Source of the DNA: an uncultured Planctomycetaceae bacterium | GTDB taxonomy: Bacteria > Planctomycetota > Planctomycetia > Planctomycetales > Planctomycetaceae | Reading direction: 5' to 3' | Length of the DNA stretch: 10,511 nucleotides | Assembly (NCBI GenBank): GCA_903898975.1 | Contig: CAIUHT010000601.1 | Location: forward strand, 1 to 10,511 | In this document: piece after piece, positions 1 through 6,164 of the stretch | Layout of the letters: the number at the start of each line of letters is the position of its first letter | Position numbering within the stretch: the stretch's first letter is position 1 | The notes under the pieces: model-generated | What the model was told of the DNA's origin: nothing | The model's input: the letters and a program-made list of their open reading frames with translations, nothing else | The model's database searches: none | Made by a program: the position numbers and the translations under genes

Positions 1-783
1 ACCGGCCTGGGTCGTGTGGAACGAGTAACTGGTGTCGGTGAGTCGCTGGACGTAAACCACCGCAGAGGTGGCGGTGTCGGTCAAAGTTGGGGCGGTGACC
101 AGGCCCGTGGCCGGTGCTCCCAGGCTCGCCACGATGCGGATGGCTTCGCCAGTTCGCCAACCTGGATCGGCTGCGAACTCGACGGTGTTGAGCGCGACAT
201 TGGTCCCCGTCTCGGTGGGGATGTAGCCGGGATTCACGGTCCCATCGTACAGGTTCTGGGGACTCACCAACGCGCCCGAACTGGGCTGCAGGCCGGCCAA
301 TCTGGGCAGGGCCGCGTCGAAGAGGTCGGTGTTGACGCCAACAACGGACACCGAAGTGGCGATCGAGAAGGAGTCCCGCGGACCCGCGGCATTCGGCAGC
401 GTGAGCGTGAAATCCTGGGTCCGTTCGGGCAGCGACTGGCTGACGTTGCCCAACGTGGCACTGGTGACCGCAATCGAATCCATCGAGTACCGCAGGCGCC
501 GATTGGCGTCGATGCTGGCCCGCACCGAGACGGTAGAGCCATCGCGCACATACTCGATTGTCCCGACCGCGACTTCATCGCCACTGGAGGGCTGGGCCGG
601 GGAAGGATCGAAGAGCATCGTTTCCGTGGAGAGCACCGATGCCGTCAGCAGGCTCCGAACTTCAAGGACTTCGGTTCCAGGGGAGTTCCGTCGAGCGACA
701 GCCCGTCGTGTGCGGCGAGTCGAACGAGACCACGATGCATCAAACAAACGGGAAACCAGCGATCTCAGCGACTGACGAACCAT
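1..783 (-). CDS. LEPR-XLL-type extracellular protein, N-terminal fragment (partial)
   Basis: The frame is open from an ATG at 783 to the window edge, giving 261 residues with no stop, so the C-terminal part is missing. GGAG lies about 8 bases upstream of the ATG. The first 35 residues are arginine-rich (many Arg between residues 7 and 32). LEVRSLLTA follows at residues 40-48, a variant of the planctomycete LEPR-XLL motif found near the N-terminus of many very large secreted or surface proteins. The rest (about 50-261) is rich in Ser, Thr, Val and Asp with predicted short beta strands (for example TVSVRASI, DFTLTLP, VYVQRLTD), as expected for a repetitive adhesin- or cadherin-like ectodomain. 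No enzyme motif is visible. The Arg-rich lead plus LEPR-XLL probably acts as an unusual export or surface-sorting signal (inference). The motif is clear; the function of the full protein is unknown. Confidence 0.85.
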   Translation of the reverse strand, partial: MVRQSLRSLVSRLFDASWSRSTRRTRRAVARRNSPGTEVLEVRSLLTASVLSTETMLFDPSPAQPSSGDEVAVGTIEYVRDGSTVSVRASIDANRRLRYSMDSIAVTSATLGNVSQSLPERTQDFTLTLPNAAGPRDSFSIATSVSVVGVNTDLFDAALPRLAGLQPSSGALVSPQNLYDGTVNPGYIPTETGTNVALNTVEFAADPGWRTGEAIRIVASLGAPATGLVTAPTLTDTATSAVVYVQRLTDTSYSFHTTQAG

Positions 784-1068
784 GGCCCTCTCCACTTCAG
801 GCAAAGAAACTCAGGTTGGAATTCGATCCACGGGGGCATTCACGCCGAACTTGTCGTCCGCGTGAATCGACGCCGCGAACCTGGCGGGGCACCCACGAAC
901 TGGGCCCGACCCCGCCAGAGGCTCAAGCAACGATCGACTCCACCCCCATGGAGTCGTGACGACACGGTTTTTGGGCTTGGGCCGGAGGGAAAACCCCTCT
1001 TGGGACCCGTCAACTATCGTCATCGCGGAAGAAATTACCGAATTCCCAGTTGGACTCACAAATCAAAA

Positions 1069-1098
1069 ATAATAGAAAACCTGAGTCCTGGGTGAAAA
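1069..1098 (-). promoter_or_regulatory. candidate promoter for the LEPR-XLL gene in an AT-rich island
   Basis: On the minus strand TATTAT (1074-1069) is a plausible -10 element, and TTTTCA (1098-1093) lies 18 bases upstream with four of six matches to a sigma-70 -35 box. This is the most AT-rich stretch of the window. Use of this site would leave a leader of roughly 280 bases before the ATG at 783, so the assignment is weak. Confidence 0.25.
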
Positions 1099-1214
1099 AA
1101 ACTTGCCACTGGCTCCCCGTTCACTGAAGGATCGGGACTGAGCAGGCCGGCCGCCCCTCTTGGTGGGCTCTCAGTTTCGATTGTCGAGAATTGGTTGTGG
1201 AGCGGCCAGATCGA

Positions 1215-1236
1215 CTGAAAATCGCGAGATTTTCAG
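1215..1236. other. perfect 9-bp hairpin with GCGA tetraloop
   Basis: CTGAAAATC pairs perfectly with GATTTTCAG around a GCGA loop, a GNRA tetraloop when read as RNA on the plus strand. Flanking TCGA on both sides can extend the stem with a small bulge. There is no T-run after it, so it is not a standard intrinsic terminator. It could be part of a leader RNA or a small-RNA element of the sialidase-like gene. Function unknown. Confidence 0.4.
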
Positions 1237-1772
1237 CTTTCGACCGCCACTCGATCGGCTCTCGGGCCGACCCTCCTGAAATGACTTGATCTCCCCCAGT
1301 ATGGTCGAGAGGCTGCTTCCACCGGTCGAGCACCGCTCATCGGATTCTCTCTCCTCCTTTTCTCATCGTCACGGGAAAAGTGAGCCTGGGCGGGCCCAAT
1401 CGCAGCACCAGCCGGTAAGTTCCCGACGAACAAGGCTGCGCCAATTCCCCGAGGGCCCATGTCCCCGCCTGTCCCCTGCCGGGGGCTCCCCTTATCCTTA
1501 TAAACCGGGAGGGGGAGGCCGTTGGCACCGCAGGTGAGGGAATGGGGGGCTCAGGCTGCCCAACCCGCTGGCCCCGGTCGGCGAGCTTCCCCCAACGTGT
1601 TCCCGTGCGGCGGCCACTGTCTTTCGACACCAGCAGATGGTCTCCAGCGCAGATCGCCGCACAACGGGGGGGCTTCAAACGCTTGAGTTTTCGACCTCCA
1701 CTCCCGGATAAGCCGGGGCCCGGCGGGATCCTTCCTCCTCATTCCACAGACGCACAGAGACAGGATGACTCA

Positions 1773-2963
1773 ATGAGTGGCTGCGACTGCTTTCGAGGCT
1801 TGGTGCTGACGCTGGGGATCACATTCGGCGCCTGCCATGTTTCCGCCCGGGCGAATCCCCCGGCCTCACCTGGCTCCAGTGCCCCCCAGGGCAGGGCGGC
1901 CAAGGATGGGCCCGAAATTGTCACGGTAGCGCAGAGTACCGCCGCATTCACCCGCCGGTCCGAGGGGGACTCCATCGAACTCGCAGAGGGCCGACTGCTG
2001 CTGGTCTCCATGGAGTTCTCGGGGGATGGCAGTGACTTCGCCAAGACCCGGTTTGTCGCCCATGAATCGGCCGATCTGGGACGCACCTGGGGCGAGCACC
2101 GCGTGGTCGCCACCACCGATCCCGGCGATATGAATGTCTACTCGCCCAACCTGATCCGTGGGCGGGATGGGTCGATTCTGCTGGCCTTCATGCGGCAACA
2201 CCGCGCCGGTGCATTGACCAATCACGTCTGGAAATCGACCGACGAGGGGCGGACCTTCGTCCCCTTCGCGACGTTGACTCCGCGCAGTGATCTCGCGCTC
2301 TGCAATGGCACAATCAAGCGGCTGGCCTCGGGCCGACTGCTGTTGCCGGCCAACCCACCCGCCCCCGGTCGGCCCGCCGAAACGGGACCCTACGCGGCGG
2401 CCATGCTCTACAGCGATGACGATGCCCGCACCTGGCAGGTCTCCCCCGCGCGGATCGAACTCCCGATGCGAGGGGCGATGGAACCACATGTCGAGCAGGC
2501 GGCTGATGGCCGCGTGCTGATGGTGCTGCGGAGCCAGACGGGGCGGGTGCAGCTGTGCGAATCAAAAGATGATGGTGAGACCTGGAGTTCGCCGCGGGCA
2601 CTGGAACTCCAGGCTCCCGAGTCGTGTCCCGACATCGTCCGCATTCCCGGGACCGACCACCTGCTGATTGTCTGGAACAACTCGTATGACCCGAAGTTCC
2701 GCTCGCACTTTGGCAAGCGGAGCCCGCTGTCGTTGGCGCTCTCAACCGACCACGGCCAGACCTGGCGGCATGTCGCCGACGTGGAGACCGACCCGCGTCG
2801 GGCGTTTTCGAACCCGGGCCTGCGATTCACCAGGGCGGGGCATGGCCTGCTCAACTATTGGACCTGCGAATACCTGCCCGACTGGGCCATGCAGGATGTG
2901 ATTGACCTGCGTTTCGCCCGACTCGACAAGGGGTGGCTAACGCGGCTGGCGGGCCCCCGCTGA
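1773..2963 (+). CDS. secreted sialidase-like (BNR/Asp-box) six-bladed propeller protein
   Basis: The product has 396 residues. The ATG at 1773 is chosen because AGGA lies about 8 bases upstream and a signal peptide starts there (hydrophobic core VLTLGITFGACHV, likely cleavage near SARA at residues 24-27); the frame continues upstream but looks non-coding. Five Asp-boxes (S-x-D-x-G-x-T-W/F) are visible at residues 99-106, 155-162, 214-221 (Ala for Gly), 264-271 and 324-331, the hallmark of sialidase-fold propellers. The segment NVYSPNLIRGRDGSILLAFM and the stretch around GAMEPHV (Glu237) followed by GRVLMVLRS match the BNR_2/exo-sialidase-like family common in planctomycetes. No classical N-terminal RIP motif is seen, so glycosidase activity on sialic acid is not assured. 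The protein probably acts on an exported or environmental glycan; the neighbouring convergent gene is also a secreted carbohydrate-active protein. Confidence 0.88.
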   Translation: MSGCDCFRGLVLTLGITFGACHVSARANPPASPGSSAPQGRAAKDGPEIVTVAQSTAAFTRRSEGDSIELAEGRLLLVSMEFSGDGSDFAKTRFVAHESADLGRTWGEHRVVATTDPGDMNVYSPNLIRGRDGSILLAFMRQHRAGALTNHVWKSTDEGRTFVPFATLTPRSDLALCNGTIKRLASGRLLLPANPPAPGRPAETGPYAAAMLYSDDDARTWQVSPARIELPMRGAMEPHVEQAADGRVLMVLRSQTGRVQLCESKDDGETWSSPRALELQAPESCPDIVRIPGTDHLLIVWNNSYDPKFRSHFGKRSPLSLALSTDHGQTWRHVADVETDPRRAFSNPGLRFTRAGHGLLNYWTCEYLPDWAMQDVIDLRFARLDKGWLTRLAGPR

Positions 2964-2988
2964 GAATGGACCGCGTCGGCAAAGGATC

Positions 2989-3052
2989 CCGCTGATAAGC
3001 GCCCCCGCCGAAAAGCGCACCTGCCGAAGAGCGCGCCTGCCGAAGAGCGCAA
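2989..3052. repeat. four-copy 16-bp tandem repeat
   Basis: Four adjacent 16-base units lie at 2989-3004, 3005-3020, 3021-3036 and 3037-3052. Copies 3 and 4 share the first 14 bases (CTGCCGAAGAGCGC); copies 1 and 2 are diverged versions (CCGCTGATAAGCGC, CCGCCGAAAAGCGC). A degenerate fifth copy may precede them at 2973-2988. The array starts 26 bases after the sialidase-like stop codon. Confidence 0.8.
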
Positions 3053-3064
3053 ACGAGAGCCGGC

Positions 3065-3091
3065 GCTGGCGGGAGTCGAACTCCCACCAGC
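3065..3091. other. hairpin resembling a tmRNA/tRNA T-arm between convergent genes
   Basis: GCTGGCGGGAG pairs with CTCCCACCAGC around TCGAA, giving 11 positions with one mismatch. On the minus strand it contains GTTCGACTCCCGCCAGC, which closely resembles the 3' end of bacterial tmRNA (ssrA). The stem is two pairs too long for a true T-arm and no matching 5' acceptor, D-arm or anticodon arm is found, so it is not an intact RNA gene. It could be a terminator shared by the convergent genes (no T-run) or a fragment of an RNA gene. Confidence 0.4.
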
Positions 3092-3174
3092 CTCCCGCTT
3101 CGCCCCGACGCCGAGGGGCCGCCGCCCGAGCGACTGGATAAGTCATCCCGGGGGCGTCGCGGCGGGGCGAGAGG

Positions 3175-3215
3175 GGCCCGTGCGGGCCTGCGCTGTGCCG
3201 CTGGCCCGTGTGGGC
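3175..3215. terminator. twin small hairpins after the DUF1080-LamG stop
   Basis: Two near-identical 13-base palindromic units, GGCCCGTGCGGGC (3175-3187) and GGCCCGTGTGGGC (3203-3215), sit 28 bases apart just downstream (minus strand) of the stop codon of the gene ending at 3224. Each folds into a short GC stem. No T-run follows, so they may stabilise or terminate the message in a factor-dependent way. Confidence 0.3.
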
Positions 3216-3223
3216 AAAGACGC

Positions 3224-4777
3224 TTAGCGCAGTTCGCGAACGCCCCCCTTCAGCCCGTTGAGAATCCGGATCTCCCCGTCGGTCAGCGCGTGGTCGAACA
3301 CCGCCAGGTCGTCGAGGTGCCCCACGTAGGCCGCTCCCAGCACCAGCAGCACTTTCTCGGGGTTCCAGCCGAACGTCATTTCCCAGTTCTCAATGGTTCC
3401 CTGGAGTCGGCCGTTGATGTGCAGGCGGCCAACCTGGGGACGGGTCCGGTCATTGACTCCTTCGAATGAGAAGACCACGTGTGTCCATTCCTCGCGCGAG
3501 AAGGGGGCTTTCTCGACCTGCACCATCGGCCGCTTCGCAAACGGAATGTCGGCCCACTGCACGTTGTCGGGATTCCAGATGTGGAACAGGGGCCGCATCG
3601 CGAACCGGAACAGCCGCGGGGTTTCATCCTTCGACCATTCCAGGAACATGAACCCCTTCTTGAGGTCGTCCCCCACAATCTGCACGGGGTCGCAATAGCC
3701 CGGTTCAAGATCGAGATCGGGGTTGAGCTTGAGCCACACCGAGACCGACCGGCTCCAGCTGCGGTCGTTGTATTCCAGCGCGCCCGCGTCACGGTAGGCG
3801 GGACGCGTGTTCCCCTTCTTCACAAAGTGCAGGCCCCCGCCAAACCGGCCGCCGTCGGCGACCAGCTGCAGTTCGTCATTGACGGTCGCCGACGCCAGCC
3901 CGGTCCCCTGCTGCACGTAGCACCCGCGGTCACCGCGGGCGAAGTCGGCCTCGAGCCCCGTGTCGAACGAGGCGTGCAGCGTCAGGCCCCCGGCCAGGCG
4001 GGCGCGTTTCTCGGCATCGGCCGCCGCCACAATCTGGCGCCCTTCCTCGGCACCAATCTCGCGGACAAACAGGTTCTTCCAGCGGATCTCTCCCCCATGT
4101 GTCTGCAGGTGGATGGGCCCCTTGGGGGGAATCGCCTCACCCCGCGCCTGGTAGTTCTCGAGCGGCGCGTCATCGACCACGAGTTCCCCGTTGAGCCAGA
4201 CCCACGTCCGGGCCCCCACCTGCCGGATGCGGAACCGGTTCCACTCGCCAAACGGGCGGTCGGCCTTCACCCGCGGATCGCGACCGGCGGTCCCCGGGGT
4301 GTTGTTGAACAGTCCCCCCGAACCCAGGTGCGGTTTCCGCTGGGGGTTCTTCAAGTCGTACGGCTGGTTCCAGTCCCAGATCTGCACCTGGGGCAGACCA
4401 CGCAGGTAGATTCCACTGTCGGCCCCGGCGACCGTCTTGTAATCGATCCAGAGATCGAGATCGCCCCACTCCTGCTCGGTCGTCGCGTACGGCCCGTGGC
4501 CGTCATTCACCAGCTCGCCATTCTCGACCCGCCAGTGCTTGGCGAATTCCCCGCGTTGCGCGGCCAGCTTGGCGTCGCGCGGCTCTCCTGTCAGACCCGT
4601 CACCTCGTGGGGGTTCAGCCCGTACCAGCCGGCCAGGTCGCGACCGTTGAACAGCGCCCGATATCCCGCCGGGGGGAGAGGATCGTCGGCGCGGCAGCGG
4701 GGCGTACCGGCGCCGCAGACCGACATCAGCCAAGCCACTCCCACCGCCAGCAACCAGAGGCCAATCGACCGATGCAT
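3224..4777 (-). CDS. secreted DUF1080 (3-keto-disaccharide hydrolase family) protein with C-terminal LamG-like domain
   Basis: The product has 517 residues. The ATG at 4777 is chosen because GGGAG lies 7 bases upstream and a signal peptide follows (core IGLWLLAVGVAWLMSVCGAG, likely cut after CRA at 28-30). The DUF1080/PF06439 domain spans about 38-241: LFNGRDLAGW (42-51), SGIYLRG (121-127), EWNRFRI (178-184) and the closing HLQTHGGEIRWKNLFVREI (223-241). Some members of this family hydrolyse 3-keto-glycosides; others are uncharacterised. A second, concanavalin/LamG-type beta-sandwich occupies about 263-510 (LHASFDTG, RFGGGLHF, VSVWLKL, WTHVVFSFEG, LHINGR, GHLDDLAVFDHALTDGEI). Such domains usually bind sugars. 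The protein probably acts outside the cytoplasm on a glycan and lies convergent to the sialidase-like gene. The exact substrate cannot be read from the sequence. Confidence 0.9.
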   Translation of the reverse strand: MHRSIGLWLLAVGVAWLMSVCGAGTPRCRADDPLPPAGYRALFNGRDLAGWYGLNPHEVTGLTGEPRDAKLAAQRGEFAKHWRVENGELVNDGHGPYATTEQEWGDLDLWIDYKTVAGADSGIYLRGLPQVQIWDWNQPYDLKNPQRKPHLGSGGLFNNTPGTAGRDPRVKADRPFGEWNRFRIRQVGARTWVWLNGELVVDDAPLENYQARGEAIPPKGPIHLQTHGGEIRWKNLFVREIGAEEGRQIVAAADAEKRARLAGGLTLHASFDTGLEADFARGDRGCYVQQGTGLASATVNDELQLVADGGRFGGGLHFVKKGNTRPAYRDAGALEYNDRSWSRSVSVWLKLNPDLDLEPGYCDPVQIVGDDLKKGFMFLEWSKDETPRLFRFAMRPLFHIWNPDNVQWADIPFAKRPMVQVEKAPFSREEWTHVVFSFEGVNDRTRPQVGRLHINGRLQGTIENWEMTFGWNPEKVLLVLGAAYVGHLDDLAVFDHALTDGEIRILNGLKGGVRELR

Positions 4778-4843
4778 GCAATCGCTCCCGTCCTGATGAT
4801 TTGCCAGGGCGATGGCGACCCGAAACATTCCCGCGTCGCACCG

Positions 4844-4887
4844 CCGCAGTTCTTGACCACTCTCGCACGCATCGTCCAGAACTGCGG
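4844..4887. promoter_or_regulatory. long inverted repeat upstream of the DUF1080-LamG gene
   Basis: CCGCAGTTCT (4844-4853) is the exact reverse complement of AGAACTGCGG (4878-4887). After one mismatched position a further GAC/GTC pair brings the arms to about 14 positions with a loop of 16. It lies 67-110 bases before the ATG at 4777. It may be an operator for a dimeric regulator or a leader hairpin; nothing in the window identifies the partner. Confidence 0.35.
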
Positions 4888-5164
4888 GAGACTGGTCAAG
4901 CAGACCGGCATGAGCCAAGAGGGCTGTGGGTGGCGACGGCGAACCCCGGCCGCCAGCCTGACCAGGTTGAGACTGTGGGCCGAGAGTCGGCCAGCGTTGA
5001 GCCGGGTCACGATTGGCAGAATTGGACCGGGCCACTCCACACTTCGCGTGACTTGCCAACCGGCAGCGAAACCCGAACGGGGTGATTCCGCCGCAGTGTT
5101 TTCGAGGGAGTCTTGCGCTTGGGGACTGACGGGAGCGCAGGGCTGGTTGGCAGTGGGAGGACGG

Positions 5165-5170
5165 TACGAT
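5165..5170 (+). promoter_or_regulatory. possible -10 element for the peptidyl-prolyl isomerase gene
   Basis: TACGAT matches the sigma-70 -10 consensus TATAAT at four of six bases and would start transcription about 75 bases before the ATG at 5251. The best upstream -35 candidate (CTGGTT at 5143-5148, 16-base spacer) is poor, so this is tentative. Confidence 0.2.
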
Positions 5171-5250
5171 AGGCTGACGGAAGTCGATGTGTTCCTGGTC
5201 ACTGCGGCTGGCCCGCGGTGATGGTCTCTCAACGGATTGGAGAACTTTGC

Positions 5251-5802
5251 ATGCCCCGTACTTTTCCCACTCTCGCCCTGGTGGCCACCCTGGCCCTGTC
5301 GGGCCTGTCGGCGTTCGCTCAAGACAAAGAGAAACTGCCCCAGGTCGAACTCAAGACCAACAAGGGTGACATCGTGCTCGAACTCTTCGAGGACGAGGCC
5401 CCCAACACCGTCGCGAACTTCGTCAGCCTGGTCGACAGCAAGTTCTACGACGGGCTGAAGTTTCACCGCGTGATCGCCGGGTTCATGGCGCAGGGGGGCG
5501 ACCCCAAGGGTGTCGGCTCGGGGGGGCCGGGCTACCGCATCAAGTGCGAGTGCTACCGCAAAGATCGCCACAAGCACGCCCGCGGCGTGATCAGCATGGC
5601 CCACGCCGGCCGCGACACCGGGGGCTCGCAGTTCTTCATCACCTTTGACGAAACGCCGCACCTCGACGGCAAGCACACCGTCTTTGGCAAGGTGATCAAG
5701 GGGATGGATGTGGTTGACAAGCTCAAGCAGGGTGACAAGATCGAGAAGGCCACCATGCTGTTCAAGCGCGATCACGAATACAAGCCGGAAACCATCAAGT
5801 AA
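5251..5802 (+). CDS. secreted cyclophilin-type peptidyl-prolyl cis-trans isomerase
   Basis: The product has 183 residues. The ATG at 5251 has GGAG 8 bases upstream and opens a signal peptide (TLALVATLALSGLSAFA, cut before QDKEK near residue 24), so the enzyme should act outside the cytoplasm, assisting folding by cis-trans isomerisation of Xaa-Pro bonds. The cyclophilin core runs from about 32 to 172. Active-site positions are conserved relative to human cyclophilin A: Arg73 and Phe78-Met79 in FHRVIAGFMAQGG (71-83), Gln81, Gln127 and Phe129 in GSQFFI (125-130), and Leu138 and His142 in LDGKH (138-142). The position of the human Trp121 is His137, a replacement expected to lower cyclosporin binding. 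The length is normal for a single-domain bacterial cyclophilin. It is monocistronic, with a strong terminator downstream. Confidence 0.95.
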   Translation: MPRTFPTLALVATLALSGLSAFAQDKEKLPQVELKTNKGDIVLELFEDEAPNTVANFVSLVDSKFYDGLKFHRVIAGFMAQGGDPKGVGSGGPGYRIKCECYRKDRHKHARGVISMAHAGRDTGGSQFFITFDETPHLDGKHTVFGKVIKGMDVVDKLKQGDKIEKATMLFKRDHEYKPETIK

Positions 5803-5863
5803 CGAGCCCGGATTTCGCCAGGCTGGAGGGCCTGCGCCAGGGCCCGCGCTCGAGGTGCGAGCC

Positions 5864-5889
5864 CGAAATCGGAGTGCGAAATCGGAGTG
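5864..5889. repeat. 13-bp perfect tandem duplication
   Basis: CGAAATCGGAGTG occurs twice back to back at 5864-5876 and 5877-5889, 62 bases after the isomerase stop codon. Confidence 0.85.
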
Positions 5890-5996
5890 TGCAGCCTGGG
5901 GCCGACAGCGCAGGCAGCGATCGCGGCCAGCGCAAGAGAGCGGCCGCAGCGTGCCATGCGTTGCGTCGGTCACCAGGCACCGCCGTTGAAAACCAC

Positions 5997-6034
5997 ACCG
6001 CCCCGGTCTGCACTCGATTGCGGACCGGGGCGGT
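5997..6034. terminator. bidirectional intrinsic terminator
   Basis: A 15-bp GC-rich stem (5997-6011 with 6020-6034, one G-U pair) closes an 8-base loop. Downstream on the plus strand is TGTGTT; on the minus strand the stem is followed by GTGGTTTTC. It therefore can end transcription of both the isomerase gene (plus) and the sulfur cluster (minus). Confidence 0.8.
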
Positions 6035-6106
6035 TGTGTTGACGAGCCAGCTCGGGGACGTGGAATCGGTTCGCAAACCGATCTGGCGGGTCCGGTCAGC
6101 CCGGTC

Positions 6107-6134
6107 TGTTCAGGCTGGCCTGTTCAGGCTGGCC
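6107..6134. repeat. 14-bp perfect tandem duplication
   Basis: TGTTCAGGCTGGCC occurs twice without a gap at 6107-6120 and 6121-6134, about 30 bases beyond the stop of the methyltransferase-DsrE gene. Confidence 0.85.
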
Positions 6135-6164
6135 GAGTTGTCCTGCGGTCGCGTGCGGCCGGGG

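Larger units (their letters stand above)
784..1772. other. long gene-free divergent spacer
   Basis: About 990 bases separate the divergent LEPR-XLL and sialidase-like genes. Short open frames exist on both strands, but none has a recognisable domain, signal peptide or convincing ribosome site. The stretch holds an AT-rich island at 1056-1105 in otherwise GC-rich DNA, a 7-bp hairpin at 936-955 (GACTCCA/TGGAGTC), a perfect 9-bp hairpin at 1215-1236, and a TATAAA at 1499-1504 that could serve as a -10 element for the plus-strand gene but has no good -35. A 14-base similarity links 1239-1252 and 1688-1701 (TTCGACC, one differing base, CCACTC). The region probably contains both promoters and long 5' leaders. 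Confidence 0.5.
4778..5250. other. divergent intergenic region with inverted repeats
   Basis: This 473-base spacer separates the divergent DUF1080-LamG and peptidyl-prolyl isomerase genes and must hold both promoters. It has a 10-bp inverted repeat at 4844-4887, a 6-bp hairpin at 4978-4992 (GGCCGA-GAG-TCGGCC), and a possible -10 for the isomerase at 5165-5170. Frames open across it on both strands, but no domain or translation signal supports a gene. Confidence 0.5.
5803..6164. other. convergent spacer with terminator and short repeats
   Basis: This 362-base spacer lies between the isomerase gene and the convergent methyltransferase-DsrE gene. It holds a 13-bp perfect tandem duplication (5864-5889), a bidirectional terminator (5997-6034), a 7-bp hairpin ATCGGTT-CGCA-AACCGAT (6065-6082) and a 14-bp perfect tandem duplication (6107-6134). 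No gene is seen. Confidence 0.6.

Noticed and set aside
16..1095. A 359-codon open frame on the plus strand at the left edge
   Set aside because: It lies antisense to the LEPR-XLL gene, whose minus frame has a recognised motif, a good ribosome site and a coherent beta-rich product. The plus product is Arg/Gly-rich low-complexity sequence without any domain.
811..1333. Two short minus-strand frames (811-1059 and 1121-1333) in the 1-kb spacer as possible small genes
   Set aside because: Neither shows a ribosome site, signal peptide, domain or coding-like composition, and the second contains the 1215-1236 hairpin.
1542..1772. Upstream extension of the sialidase-like protein by 77 residues
   Set aside because: The extension reads as Pro/Arg-rich spacer and would bury the clear signal peptide that begins at the ATG at 1773, which has its own ribosome site.
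2989..3052. CRISPR array
   Set aside because: The units are directly adjacent 16-mers without spacers, and no cas gene is in the window.
2960..3150. An intact tRNA or tmRNA gene on the minus strand around 3065-3091
   Set aside because: Only the T-arm-like end is present. The stem is too long, and no matching acceptor 5' strand, D-arm or anticodon arm could be found upstream.
4778..5059. Upstream extension of the DUF1080-LamG protein by 94 residues
   Set aside because: It would place the signal peptide at residue 95 and onward; the ATG at 4777 has a GGGAG site at good spacing.
3479..5221. A 580-codon open frame on the plus strand
   Set aside because: It is the antisense shadow of the DUF1080-LamG gene in GC-rich DNA; no domain or signal is visible, whereas the minus frame has clear family motifs.
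4726..5973. A 415-codon open frame on the minus strand
   Set aside because: It runs antisense through the well-supported peptidyl-prolyl isomerase gene and into spacers on both sides; no family resemblance.
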